Source of the DNA: Boswellia sacra
Taxonomy: Eukaryota > Streptophyta > Magnoliopsida > Sapindales > Burseraceae
NCBI GenBank assembly: GCA_013180625.2
Contig: SNVD02001107.1
Location: 62,001-126,000, forward strand
DNA length: 64,000 bases
Direction of reading: 5' to 3'
Shown here: positions 1 through 12,697 of the stretch, in pieces
Layout: every line of letters begins with the position of its first letter
Numbering within the stretch: position 1 is the stretch's first letter
Made by a program: the position numbers and the translations under genes
Notes under the pieces: generated by a model
Databases searched by the model: none
The model's input: only the letters and a program-made list of their open reading frames with translations
Told to the model about the DNA's origin: nothing

Positions 1-329
1 GATTTGAGATGCAGTGGGGTAGAAAGGAATCATTTACAGGACTAAACACCTTTTATCTATTTTTTCGTTGTGTAAATTAATAAAAACCTAAATACATTAA
101 CAAAAGAAAAAACTTCAAAGGTTAAAATAATATATGATAAAAATATAATAAAATAAAGTAATAGAACTTATAAAAATTGTGTAAAGTTAGAACACGACAA
201 AACCAATTATGCAATATATAATATAAGAAGCATATATATAAAATTATAAAACATCTTACCGTTAAGAAAATAAAAATTCAAGAAGTAATTTGCAGGACTA
301 ACTTGAGAAATGGCTATTGAAAATAATCT
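1..329. repeat. Long-range direct repeat, left copy
   Basis: These bases match 63673-64000 almost base for base in the same orientation, with a few substitutions and one- or two-base indels. The left copy leads into the WSD pseudogene. The match runs to the edge of the window, so its full length is unknown. It looks like part of a tandem segmental duplication. A family repeat of unknown type is the alternative, but no terminal motifs are visible. Confidence 0.85.
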
Positions 330-971
330 CAGCTCAAGCAGTGCAATGAGAAAGAGTTTTCTATATATAAAAGATAATCCTTTACATCTTAGGGAACGTG
401 TCAATAACATATTCACCCAATACATTGTGTCAAATAAAGATAAACAAGAGAGCTGACCTGTATAACAACCTGACCAGGTGTCTAGTTGTAGAAAGAACAA
501 GGAAGAATTCCAGAAAACTGATGACAATTAATTAATACTGTAACTAATTTTAACTAACTCTAGAATTAAGAGACTAATCCAGTTGCTAATAGCAATTAAT
601 TAATACTGTAACTAACTTTAACTAACTCTAGAATTAAGAGACTAATCTAGTTGCCAATCCTGGAGAAGAGAGATGTGAGCTGTCTTTACAGACTACGATA
701 ACTTATGAAAGATCTTCATACGCACAAATGCCAAGTTACACCCCTACCCACTTCCTTCGCTACAACTTAACTCGCCGTGTAAACCATGGCACATCAAACC
801 CATCGTAAAGGAAATTTTGTAAAATTGACGACCCAACATTATCAAGTGGGTAATAAAATGTTTACAACATAAAGCGATAGCAACTTCTAATCAACCATAC
901 CTACTTCCGCTTGGTGAGTATATATATACATATATATAGTGGTTGTAGAAAGAGAAGCAAATTAAGCAACA
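330..971. other. Upstream region of WSD pseudogene, no gene
   Basis: AT-rich sequence without a convincing reading frame. It contains a 68-bp tandem duplication at 525-660 and a run of TA dinucleotides near 918-940. The stretch from about 840 to 971 resembles the DNA just before the intact WSD gene (about 52230-52315), so it is the decayed promoter and leader of the pseudogene. Confidence 0.6.
525..660. repeat. 68-bp tandem duplication
   Basis: Two adjacent 68-bp units (525-592 and 593-660) both begin CAATTAATTAATACTG and differ at about six positions. They lie upstream of the WSD pseudogene and have no visible coding role. Confidence 0.85.
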
Positions 972-3421
972 ATGGAGCTCAATGAACCTGTAAGTCCTAC
1001 TGGACAATAAATAAACAGCTCAGCTCTTTCGCTTTCTATTGTCGCTGTTCTTGAATTTGAAGTGCCAATCGATGATTTGCCGGTTATGAAGTTGATCAAG
1101 GAAGTATTTCTCCCCGCCAACCCACGTTTCTCCTCCATCATGGTACTTTCTCATTTCTCTTGATGTATATATATGGTGCTTTAATTTTCTCAACTTACTA
1201 ATAATTACACTTGAAAACAAAAGCACTTCATGCCCTTCTTTTATATATATAAACTAAATTTAAACCTTTTACTTATTGCATATATCAAGCTTTTTCATTA
1301 ACTACTTTAGTGTGCGTACTTATTAAATTAAATTGACTATGGAGTGTATCGACAGGTTGTAGACGAAAATGGAGAAAAACAATAGAAGAAGGTTGAGGTG
1401 AAGCTCAAAGACCACGTACACGTGCCCTTTTTTTCCTTTGGACTTTCACCAGAATCTTATGACAAATGCCTCGATAATTATATCTCTGAAATAGGATTCA
1501 AGCAGCTTCCGCAAATTCAACCTTTATGGGAAATCCATGTGATAAAGTTCCCTACAACCACTGCAGCCGCTGTTTCAATATTCAAGCTACTCTTTGATGG
1601 GAGCTCTTCTTTCGTGCTTACAAAGGGCTGATAATCCTTCTCTTCCCTTGACATTTCCTTTCGTTCGTTTACGCTCCAACAGGGACGACGGTCACAATAA
1701 CAACATATTAAGAAGTTTGGCCAAGATTTTCTCTGTGGTTCCAAAGACTTTATCAGATCTCTGGTGGAGCATAGCAAAGACTACTCTAATTGAAGATGAT
1801 CGAACTCCAATACGCTCGGGGGTTGATGGAGTTGAGTTTCTACCAACCACAATAGTAACAATGACTTTATCTCTTGATCACATCAAGCAAATTAAGGCTA
1901 AAATTAGAGCGGTACAGTCATAGCTAGTTTTCACTTTCTTGATTCTTGTTTCAACTATACTGCGGTCTCTGATGATATGATTCATATAATTATCCTTTAA
2001 TTTTATCAAGTGATGAAAGTAACGATCTACTTTTTGATGAATGACCTGCGAACCACAAAAAAAAAAAAAAAAAGCAACAGTGAAGCTTTTTCTAACTATT
2101 TAATAAGTACTTCAATTAGTAACTGCAATCTTATAGTTGTTTAATTATTTTTTGTGAAATGATATCCATCAAATATTTCTAAAAAATCAGTAACTTGTAG
2201 TATCTAAATTTAACCGTGACGTTGTGATGTGATTAATATCTTGATTTGATCCGTTATATATGTACCTCATAGTACTATATTTTTAGTTATGGACTAAAAA
2301 TAATTTTTCTTCACTTGACAGACAGTCAACGATGTTATTACGGGAATAATCTTCTTGGGAACTCGCTTATACATGCAAGCAATGAGCCAAGAGTCGATCA
2401 AAGCAAAATCTACATCACTGGTTTTGCTAAACGCCAGGGAGTTTCGAAGCTATGTGTCACTCAAGGATATGAATAAAGCTAATTCCAAGACGCCGTGGGG
2501 AAATCATTTTGCCTTCTTGCTTGTATCATTACCTGAGTTAAATGACGCTACGTCTTCAACTTTTCCGTTGGAGTTTATCTCGAAAGCACGCCAAATTGTT
2601 AATGACAAGAAAGCTCTCTAGCTGTTCACCTCATCACCCAGCTTCTGCAGATTTTGAAGAAATTTAGAGGCCCTGAGGTATGTATGTGTTGTTAGACGAG
2701 GTGCAAAGCCTTCAAATAAATCATATTTAAATAAACAGTGATTATATTTATGGGGATATAATGTGCATAATGGTGCCACAGGGAGCTGCTGGGTATATTC
2801 ACTGCACTTTAAAGAACACAAGCATGGGAATTTCAAATCTTATTGGGCCACTGGAACAAATGGCTTTGGCTAATCATCCAATTAGGGGATTATACTTCAT
2901 GTTGTTTGGTGCACCTCAGGTACGTATTTCCAAATTAGATTCAAAACTAGTAATTTTATACATTGCAAATAATGTATAAATTTTATCTCAAATGGTGTGA
3001 CTTTAATTTAAGATTATCGTGTTATTTTTTATTGATTCTGTCACCAATTACCATATCATTCACTCGGCTATCATTCATGAAGACGAAACCCTCATAATTT
3101 ACAATACAAATTTGGAATAAAAATTTGGAAAGAATAGCATTGTTCTTAAAATATAGAGTAAGAAATAGTTTAAGAACTTGTTAAAAGCTGAAACACCGCA
3201 CGAGTAATGAAGGTCATCATCTTCTATATATAACGTGCTTTTAACGGGATTGCATGCAGAGTCTTCGAATAACAATAGTGAGTTATATGGGAAAGCTGAG
3301 CGTTGCTGTGGGCGCAGAAAAAGGCTTCATTGATGCCCAAAAATTCAAGTCATGCATGGAGAACGCATTTCAAATGGTACACAAAGCTGTGTCTGAAACT
3401 GAAACTACTGCTCATCACTAA
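972..3421 (+). pseudogene. WSD-type wax ester synthase/DGAT pseudogene
   Basis: This is a broken copy of the five-exon gene at 52316-55714. Corresponding exons are about 972-1142, 1356-1911, 2322-2677, 2782-2919 and 3260-3421, and all splice junctions are still recognisable. The family is known to join fatty acyl-CoA to a fatty alcohol or diacylglycerol, with HHxxxDG as the active site. Visible lesions are: a TAA at codon 13 (CAA TAA where the intact copy has GAA TAC), a TAG in early exon 2 (CAA TAG for AAA TGG), a 23-bp deletion between 1588 and 1589 that removes the HHSLGDG codons and shifts the frame, and a one-base deletion near 2617 in exon 3. Exons 4 and 5 remain open, and exon 5 ends at a TAA at 3419. 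It cannot make an active full enzyme, but its sense transcript could pair with antisense RNA from its paralogue. Confidence 0.93.
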
Positions 3422-3698
3422 ACAGAATGAGACATCTTTATCTTCTCAATTTGCTTCCTTCTGTGGCCGGGCAACGTACTTACTGTTTTAAGAATTATTA
3501 CTTCCCCACGGCTTTTATGGTGGAGAATGGAGATCATAAATAACTGCTCATTAGCTAAATAATATCGTGCATGCAAGTTAATCAATAAATGTGAATTTGA
3601 CTGATTGTGATGCGTGATGACAATCAGTCGCGGACGTAAGTGAAATGAGGTTGGTCGTTTTCACAAGGCTTGGGTTAATTGCTCTAATATCTGATACC

Positions 3699-5008
3699 CA
3701 GGGCCCGCCCAAGGGTTTTGGGAGCCTAAGGCGAAATTGGTAAATGAGATTTTTTTATATTTAATTAAAATAATTATAAATTTAATATTTTAAAAAATAT
3801 TTTGTTTAAATTTTTTTTTTAACTTTTGAGTTGCAAATTAATTATTAACCAAATCTTTATATTCAAAATTTTATCATATATTTCATTAAGATTTCAAATT
3901 TTTTTACTTGTTTCGTTTTCCCCAATTTTTTTATTTTCTTGATTAAAAGAATGTTACATATTTGTTTCATTTACTTATTTGTTTATTTATTTACAAACAA
4001 ATAAAAAATAAGTAAACAACAAATTAACAATAACTTTAAATAAATATGAATAAATTAATAATTAATAATATACAAGGAACTGCAAGTAACTTATTAATTA
4101 GCAAGTAACAACAAGTAAACAATAACTAGCAATTGTATAAACAAGGCTGAAAAGTAAGTTATCAATAACTATAAATATAAATATAGTCTAACTGAATATT
4201 GTCTACATCTACAAACAAATAAAAATAAATAAATAACAAATTAACAACAACAATATAAAATTAATAAAAATATTAAAACATGAAAGTTGAAACAATACAA
4301 CCTGAATATGAGCATTAGAGATTAACTGCACATGAGAGCTTAGCCTTAAAGAATATAAGCAGAGGACACTTCACTGTTCGAGATAGATCATAGATGAAGA
4401 AAAAGAAGAAGAAGAAGAGCTAAAGAAGGTGAATTCGTGCAAATCTAGATGAAGAAAGACTGAAAGACAGAAGATAAATTTTAATGACCAAAAAATGTAA
4501 GCATAAATTTTGACGACTAAAAATTTATGCATGCTCGTTGAAGATGGAGAAAAGGTGATTTTTGAGCTTAAAAAAATATATATATGAGCACTAACATTTA
4601 AATAATAAAGATGTAAACTTTTACTATTGAATATTGTTTTACCCGTGTTCTTTTGCTGGCTATTTACTCCCACTTTCAAGTTATGACAACAAGATGAGGG
4701 CAGTTAATAAATTACGTAATAAATTTTTTTTATGGGCCTAATTATATTCAGCTTTAATTATTAAAATTTAAAAAAATAAAATTTCTGAAAAAAAAATTTT
4801 ATGGGGCCTTTCTGTATTTTAAAACTGGATGGGTCAAGTACAATTAATAAATTATTTTATTAAATCATGATTTGCATGGCCTTTTAATTATACTATGTTT
4901 TTAAAACTAAATTAAATTAAATTAAATTAAAAGATATTACACGGGGCCTCCCCAGAACGTGGGACCTTAAACGATTGGCTAGCTCGTCTTATACTTGGGC
5001 CGGTCCCA
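3699..5008. mobile_element. Non-autonomous hAT-like element
   Basis: The left end reads CAGGGCCCGCCCAAGG and the right end, in reverse complement, reads TGGGACCGGCCCAAG, giving imperfect inverted termini. The flanks are CTGATACC at 3691-3698 and CTGATAGC at 5009-5016, a 7/8 match to an eight-base target duplication as made by hAT transposases. The interior is AT-rich with no transposase frame; open frames inside (for example 4371-4679 on the minus strand) are low complexity. It sits 277 bases past the WSD pseudogene. The exact right boundary is inferred. Confidence 0.6.
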
Positions 5009-5847
5009 CTGATAGCTCCGGCTGTCTGCGCTACAGGCCACAGAAGTTGATTTCAAAGGTACTAAAACACAGAAAAATCGTCATCAAACGCCTCTGCACA
5101 GTTTTCAAAGGATCAAGCATGCATGTTAAATACTATGCCTCCTGGTAATAAGAAAAAAATCACACTACTTAATTGAATCGTATGCCTTAATTATTAGATT
5201 ACTTTACATTCAACTCGTAGTGCTAACATAATTAGTTGTCAATAATTTCCCGAATAGGATTAAGATGAAATTAATTGAAAACTACACCGCAATCGTCTCA
5301 TGTGGATGGATTTAGATTAATCCTTTGTTATTGTCCATTCTGACAGGTCTCTCTCACCTACCGAGCTCATAATGCTGGGCTTTTAAATTGTTTGTCTTCC
5401 TTTGAACAAAAATACAAATCAAAAATTGATTTCTATTACTCGACTTTCATAGATTTTAACCGGTTTAATGTAAGAAATTGCCTCAACAATATGCCAGTTA
5501 TTAATATTCTCATAACACACTGCATGCACAAAATTTAGCACTACTCTAATATTCAAAATTCATTTGATTCTAGTCAATGAGTTAAAGATTTCAGAATACA
5601 ATTATTCTTTGTAGTATAGTAAACATATGTCGGAATGTAAAAGATGGGAAATCAAATGGAGGAATGCTGCCATTCAAGTGTACTGCCTGAAGGAACTATA
5701 TCTCCGAGTGAAAATAAGAAGGACCTTCCATGAAGTGTTTCTTGGAAGCCCATAGAAATCTGGCCCATTGAAAATTCTTGTAAACGTTGGTATACGTGTG
5801 TGTGCCTATATATATATATATATAATTTTGTTGTATGGAAAAGGATT
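5009..5847. other. Intergenic region upstream of SWEET pseudogene
   Basis: About 840 bases of AT-rich spacer. No reading frame or RNA gene is recognised. A short TA run lies at about 5810-5823. This is presumably the old promoter region of the SWEET pseudogene. Confidence 0.5.
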
Positions 5848-5857
5848 TATATATAAG
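5848..5857 (+). promoter_or_regulatory. Probable TATA box of SWEET pseudogene
   Basis: TATATATAAG lies about 150 bases before the former start codon and is followed by a CT-rich leader (5935-5970), the arrangement of many plant core promoters. Function is inferred from position only. Confidence 0.4.
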
Positions 5858-5929
5858 CGGTTACAGTTAACAAAAAAGTGCCTAACAAACTTTTGCATTT
5901 CTCTCTCATCCGTTCTCTCTTTCTCTCAT

Positions 5930-5934
<5 letters not shown>

Positions 5935-5970
<36 letters not shown>
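5935..5970. repeat. (CT)n microsatellite in leader
   Basis: Uninterrupted TC/CT dinucleotides of about 36 bases in the presumed 5' leader of the SWEET pseudogene. The intact paralogue has a shorter CT-rich leader at about 25798-25820, so the run has probably expanded here. Confidence 0.9.
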
Positions 5971-5973
<3 letters not shown>

Positions 5974-7760
5974 CAGCTTGCTCTTCAGACGGCTTCCAAG
6001 ACGTTCTCTGCTCGCCAAATAGTTGGTGTCATCGGTAGATTACTTTTCTGCTTATCTGCTTCCATGTTATGTTTTTCTACGCATGCTTCGAATTATCTTT
6101 TATGATCTTGTTTTCATTTCCTTTGTTTAGTAATTTATGTAGATGCATTTTCGTTTTGTTGTTTCTGTTCTTGAAAGTAGAAACAAGCAAATAACACTCT
6201 AATTCTCTTCTTGTTTTTGTTTTTGACTCCTCGAGAAACAAGTTACTCGCACGTAACGTAGCATATATTTGTGTTTTTGGTTTTGTTATTTTGTTTTTAG
6301 TAACAAGTTTTGTGGAATGTCCAGTTGCATTTTGAACTTATTAGGTAAATCTTGTTTTTGTTTTCTGTGTTTCAAGAAACAAGATGTGTACTGTATGCTT
6401 TCTGTTGTGGAAATACTGACGATTTTGTTTTTGTTTTTCTCTCTTGTGAGAAGCTGCTTTGATAGATATATATTTCTTTTGCTTTCTTTGTGCAGGGGAC
6501 GTCACCTCCCTTGGCCTTTTCCTCTCACCAATGTAAGGATATTTTTACCTCTCTTTAGTTTATGTTCACGATTAAACTATGATTAAATCACTAAAACGAA
6601 CATTGTTAGCGTGACTTATAGATCGACAATTATCAAAATCAACATTATGTATTTGAAGGTGACAGTGTTTGGTAATGCTGTAATGCGTGCGTGTATGTAT
6701 GTATCTATATATATATCAAGATTGATTTTGAAAAGCTTAAAAATGTCATTAAAACTTTTAGATGAATGTAGAAATTATAAATTTTTCATGTTTATACTCC
6801 TTTCATGTATATACCAGCTATTAATAGAAAAATGACGACGATGACCGCGGATTGGGACTTTCTGATTTATTATTATATAATCGTGTCTTATTGATTTATA
6901 TTTACTAGAATGGGTTACTTTTGCATATTTTATCTCTAATGGTTAAAATACTGTGGCAGCATGACTTTTCGGGATATACATGAGAAAAATTCAGTGGAAG
7001 AATTCCGTCCATATGCTACTATTGCAACATTGACAAATTGTTTGTTCTGGATTCTCTATGGTGCTGTTCATCCAGACATTGTGATACTCGCTGTGAACGG
7101 TGTTGGGCTCTTATTACAAGTTGGATACTTGACCTCATACTGGCTTCATGATCATGAGGGCCATGGGAAGGTATGAATGCTTTACCTTTGCATTCCATGA
7201 ATTTTGTTTTACATATTGTTCTTCAAGACTAAATATCATAGCCCTCAGTGAGGCAGTAATTACAGGAGACCTAATGAATTAGTCTATTTTTTAATAAATG
7301 ACCACGTAATTTTGATGAAGAACCGATATATAATAATGCCAAATTATGTCATTGGTTTCTCTTTGAGTTTGCTTTCTCTGTGTTTGCAGCGGTGGATCGC
7401 AATCTTATGTCCAGGTGCATTGGCTTTATTTGGAGTCGTTGCTCTGATAAACTTTTTCGCTATCCACTCTCAGGCCGAGAGGTCCCTTCTTTTGGGAGTT
7501 TTATGCGCAATCTTCAACTCTATCATGTATGTTTCGCCTTTCATCGTGGTGCTAAGTATCTAAAAATCCCAATACATAAAATGATGAAACGTAGCAGCAG
7601 AAATGTCACCATGACATTTTATTTCTCGTGCTGATCTATACAGATAGACGTCATAAAAACAGGGAATGTGGAGTACATGTCATTCTTAGTTTCGCTAGCC
7701 AGCTTTGTTAACGGATGCATTTGGATCGCATATGCATGCATATTGGAATTAAACTACTAT

Positions 7761-7978
7761 TGTTGGAGATAAACTTTATTTGTATTAGAATTTAATTTTT
7801 ATTTGGGAATTAAAGTTGAGTTCAAGTAGAATTAGGATTTATATCCATAGAAGAATTAGGATTACCATGAGTATTATATAAGTAGTGTATTTTTCTTATT
7901 TTTTTTTAAAAGTGTGGAATTCAAGGAATAAAGAAAGAAGAGTGAATTATTAAAATTCTTGTGTATTGATTTCCAACA
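7761..7978 (+). repeat. Copia-1 5' LTR
   Basis: 218 bp, beginning TGTTGGAGAT and ending TTTCCAACA, with the expected TG...CA ends. A TATATAAG core-promoter match lies near 7874. The partner is at 12698-12916. Confidence 0.96.
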
Positions 7979-7981
7979 AAC

Positions 7982-7994
7982 TGGTATCAGAGCC
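7982..7994 (+). promoter_or_regulatory. Copia-1 primer binding site
   Basis: TGGTATCAGAGCC starts three bases after the 5' LTR and matches the 3' end of plant initiator tRNA-Met, the usual primer for minus-strand DNA synthesis in Copia elements. Confidence 0.92.
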
Positions 7995-8344
7995 AAAGGT
8001 GGAGTAAGAAGGAAGCCCACACCATCAACAGCCAAGGTTCGTGAAAAACCGCCGGAAAAGTCACCGGAAAGTCGTCGGAAAATTGTCAACCAGCGAGTGA
8101 GATCTCACCTCCATCATCATTGGATAGATCAGACAGCGATCTACAAGTTTCCCTTCTTGGCCGACGTCAAATTCAGGCTAGAACACATCGGAAACACAAA
8201 AACAAGTTGTGAAAATCATTTTCACAATGAAAGTCACCGGAAACCGGCAAGTGAATTGACACCACCCATCTAGTTTGACTCAGAATCAGCCGATCTATAA
8301 TCTTCAAGAAGAGTGATCATGCTTGGACGCCGGAAAACAGTCCG

Positions 8345-8500
8345 TTCGTGACTTGGGTGAAAAATATCAATCGACCCCCTCATACGTAAAATATCAATTG
8401 ACCCCCTGATCAGAAAATATCCAGTGACACCCTGATACATAATATAATAGTCTGCCCCCTGGACGTTGACAAATATCGTAAGCCCCCCAAAACTGAAAAT
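8345..8500 (+). repeat. Copia-1 leader repeats, CCCCCTGA units
   Basis: About five degenerate units of 25-31 bases between the primer binding site and gag. Each has an AAAATATC-like stretch followed by a C-rich core such as GACCCCCTGA. They are untranslated and very like the leader repeats of Copia-2 (22020-22260, minus strand). Confidence 0.75.
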
Positions 8501-8592
8501 ATTTCAATTTATATTCTATGCGTGCAGAATTTCAGTTTGGTCCAAATAGATTTTGTTTGTGATAGATTGACTCCTATAATAGCACTGGCAAT

Positions 8593-11500
8593 ATGACTTC
8601 AATTACAATTCCAAAATTGAAAGAAAATAGATATGAAATTTGGCGTATAAGGATGAAATCAATCCTTGGACCGAATGGTGTTTGGGACATTATTGAAAAA
8701 GGCTTTGATAAGCCACAAAATATTGAAACATTGTCTCAACAACAAAAGAGTGATTTCGAAAAAAGACATCAACAAAATGAGAAGGCTCGCTGCTTCATTC
8801 AAGAAGCCTTAGATAATGTTGAAATTGAAAAATATGGAGATGTGGAATGTGCTAAAGAATTATGGGAAAAGCTTGAAAAATCAGATGGAGGACAAGAAAA
8901 AGTAAAAAAGGTGCGTCTGCAAACTTTAAGAGGTGAGTTTGAATTGTTACATATGAAGGAAAGTGAGTCTATCTCTAATTATTTTTCAAGAGTTTTGACT
9001 GTTTCAAATCAATTGAGAAGAAATGGTGAGAAAATAGAAGATACAAGAATTATAGAAAAGATACTTCGCTTTTTGGATTCATCATTCAATACCATAATTG
9101 AAATTCTTGAACAAGGTGACAAATTAGAAGGAATGACAATTGACGAACTTGAAGGTACATTGCAAGCACATGAAGAGAAATACAAAAAAGAAAGTGTTTC
9201 AGAACAACTCCTTAAAACACAAATTAATGAGAAGGAATAAAGTCATGAAAGAAGTCAACGTGGTCGAGGTCGAGGTCAAAATCGAGGTCGAAGCCGAGGA
9301 CAAGGAAGAGGTATGAATCAAGGTCGTGGACAAAGTGGGAATAACAATTCCACTATCAACAATAATAATGATCAAGGAAAAAATTCTACAAGAGGGTGTG
9401 GAAGAGGGAACTCAAATTCAAGATATGGGAGGTCACAAGTCCAATGTTACACTTGTCAGAAGTATGGACATTATGTGGATGAGTGTAAGGCTCATATTCA
9501 ATGCTTTAATTGCCAAAAACATGGTCATTATGCATCTGAATGTAGAGCACCTAAAAAAGTTGAAGAAAAACAAATTATGTGGAAGAGAAAACCGAAGAAA
9601 GTGGTACCTTACTACTGGTTCGTAAAGACAAAGATGAAAGTCAAGAAAATACATGGTATCTTGACACTGGAGCTAGCAACCACATGTGTGGAAAAAGAAA
9701 TTTGTTTGCAGATTTGGATGAATCTGTTAGTGTGAATGTCTCATTTGGTGATGACTCAAAAATTCCAGTAAAGGGTAAAGGTAACATTCTTATCCGCATG
9801 AAGAATAGAAAACATCAATTTATATCCAATGTTTACTATGTGCCAAACATGAAGAACATATTTTAAGTTTGGGGCAACTTTTGGAAAGGGGATATGACAT
9901 TCACATGAAAGATAATAGTATCTCCATAAGAGACAACAAAAGGAATTTTGTAGCCAAAGTTCCTATGTCTCAAAATAGGATGTTCATGCTTAATATCCAA
10001 AATGATGTTGTAAAATGTCTCAACACATGTTTTAGGGATAAGTCGTGGCTTTGGAATCTTCGATTTGGGCATCTCAATTTTGAAGGACTGGAATTATTGT
10101 CAAAGAAGCGCATGGTGAGAGGATTACCCTACATCAATCATCCAGATCAACTATGTGAAGGTTGCTTACTTGGAAAACAATTTAGAAAATCTTTTCCAAA
10201 AAAAGTCATACTCAAGAGCTCAAAGGCCACTTAAGCTTATATATGCAGATGTGTGCGGTCCAATCAAGCCAAGCTCCCTTGGTAATAGCAACTATTTCCT
10301 CCTTTTCATAGTGATTTTTCAAGGAAGACATGGGTGTACTTTTTAAAGCAAAAGTCAGAAGTTTTTCAAGACATTCAAAGCAATAGTTGAAAAAGAAAGT
10401 GGTCATCAAATTAAGGCCATACGAACTGATCGAGGGGGAGAATTTACATCTAAAGAATTCCATGAATATTGTCAGACGAATGGAATTCGACGATTCTTAA
10501 TTGTTCCTAGATCACCCCAACAAAATGGAGTTGTAGAGAGAAAGAATAGAACAATTCTTGACATGGCGCGAAGCATGCTTAAGAGTAAAGGAATGCCAAA
10601 AGAGTTTTGGGCAGAAGCTGTAGCATGTGCGGTGTATCTATCCAATAGATCACCAACAAAAAGTGTGCAAGGAAAAACACCTCAAGAAGCTTGGAGTAAG
10701 AGAAAGCCTGGAATCGCTCATTTGCAAGTATTTAGAAGTGTGGCATATGTGCATGTGCCAGATGAGAGGAGAACTAAGCTAGACGACAAGAGTGAGAAAT
10801 TGATTTTTATTGGATATGAATCAAGCTCTAAAGGTTACAAGTTATACAATCCAAAGATGAAAAGGATTGTGATTAGTTGAGATGTGCAATTTGATGAAGA
10901 AATCACTTGGGATTGGAATATACCTAATGAAGATTATAGTTTTCTTCCTTTTATTGATGAGAAAGATGAAGAACGAGTCATGGAGATAGAACAAGAGAGT
11001 GACACACTCCCCACATCACCAAATTCACATAGAGAATCTATATCATCTTCATCTAATGGAAGCTCAAGTGATGGAAGTCCACGTACAAGAAGCCTATAAG
11101 AAATCTATGAGGTAACCGACAGAATTGATAATCTAACTCTCTTTTGTCTTTTTGCTGATTGTGAGCCAGTGAACTTTGAAGAAGCAACACAAGATAGGAA
11201 GTGGAGAAAGGCAATGGATGAAGAAATAAAATCCATTGAAAAGAATAACACCTGGGAACTTACTTCACTACCACAAGGGCACAAAGCAATTGGTGTCAAA
11301 TGGGTATATAAGACAAAGAAGAATGCTAGTGGAGAAATTGAACGCTACAAAGCAAGATTAGTCGCAAAGGGCTATAGTCAAAAGGAAGGCATTGACTATG
11401 ATGAAGTGTTTGCTCATGTCGCTCGTTTGGAAACAATAAGGTTGATTATCTCAATGGCAGCTCAAAATAAATGGAAGATTTTCAAATGGATGTGAAATCC

Positions 11501-12690
11501 GCCTTTCTAAACGGAATTCTTGAAGAGGAAGTTTATATTCAACAACCATTGGGTTATGTAGTTAAAGGTCAAGAAGACAAAGTTTTGAAATTGAAGAAAG
11601 CTCTTTATGGGTTAAAGCAAGCGCCAAGAGTATGGAATAGTCGAATTGACAAATACTTTCAAGAAACAAGCTTCACTAAATGTCCCTATGAACATGCTCT
11701 CTACATCAAGATCAAAGATGAAAATATCTTGATTGTGTGTTTATACGTGGATGATTTGATCTTTACTGGGAACAATGTCAATATATTCCAAGAATTCAAA
11801 AAGGCAATGGCGAAAGAGTTTGAGATGACTGATATTGGACTTATGGCATACTATTTTGGGATTGAAGTTAAACAACAACAAGATGGTATTTTTATTTCTC
11901 AAGAAGGGTATACAAGAAAGATCTTGAAGAATTTCAAGATGGATGATAGCAATCACGTGAATACACTAGTAGAATGTGGAATTAAACTATCCAAGAATGG
12001 AGAAGGAGAAAGCATTGATCCAACACTATTCAAGAGCTTAGTTGGAAGCCTGCGGTATTTGACATGTACGAGACCAGACATTCTCTATGCAGTTGGTCTA
12101 GTAAGTCGCTTCATGGAGAATCCAACTACTACACATCTCAAAACCGCTAAAAGAATCCTTCGCTATCTTAAAGGTAATATTGCTTTCGGTTTGTACTATT
12201 CAGTCTCTGATAATTACAAACTTATTGGATATTGTGATAGCGATTGGGCTGGAGATATTGATGATAGAAAGAGTACTACTGGTTGTGTTTTCTTCATGGG
12301 TGATACTTCGTTACTTGGGTGTCAAAGAAACAATCGATAGTTACATTGTCAACTTGTGAAGCCGAGTATGTTGCTGCTACTACATGTGCAAGTTACATAA
12401 TTTGGTTGAGGAATTTGTTGAGGGAATTGAATACTTCACAAGAAGAGCCAACGAAGATTTGTGTTGATAACAAGTTAGCAATAGCACTCGCAAAGAATCC
12501 AGTGTTCCATGATCGAAGCAAGTACATTGATACTCTTTACCATTATATACGAGATTGCATCACAAGAGGAGAAGTGAAGGTGGAGTACGTAAAGTCACAA
12601 GATCAAGTTGCAGACATATTCACCAAGCCACTCAAGCATGAAGACTTCATTAGAATTAGAGATTCACTTGGTGTAACAAATCAAGTTTAA
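8593..12690 (+). pseudogene. Copia-1 gag-pol remnant
   Basis: The first ATG begins MTSITIPKLKENRYEIWRIR, a Copia gag start. Gag runs to a TAA at 9238, after which the same frame continues with an Arg/Gly-rich stretch and two CCHC knuckles (CYTCQKYGHYVDEC, then CFNCQKHGHYASEC, about 9443-9543). Protease has DTGAS near 9660. A T-run frameshift at about 9858 follows. The integrase zinc region, the DVCGP, TDRGGEF and NGVVERKNR segments (catalytic Asp, Asp, Glu), the reverse transcriptase with YVDDL (about 11747) and RNase H with TCEAEY (about 12352) are all recognisable but split over several frames. A functional polyprotein is not possible without readthrough and several frameshifts. The gag and RT style suggests a Tork-type lineage; this is inference. 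Confidence 0.93.
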
Positions 12691-12697
12691 GGGGGGA
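12689..12697 (+). other. Copia-1 polypurine tract
   Basis: AAGGGGGGAT directly before the 3' LTR is the expected purine-rich primer site for plus-strand DNA synthesis. Confidence 0.88.
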
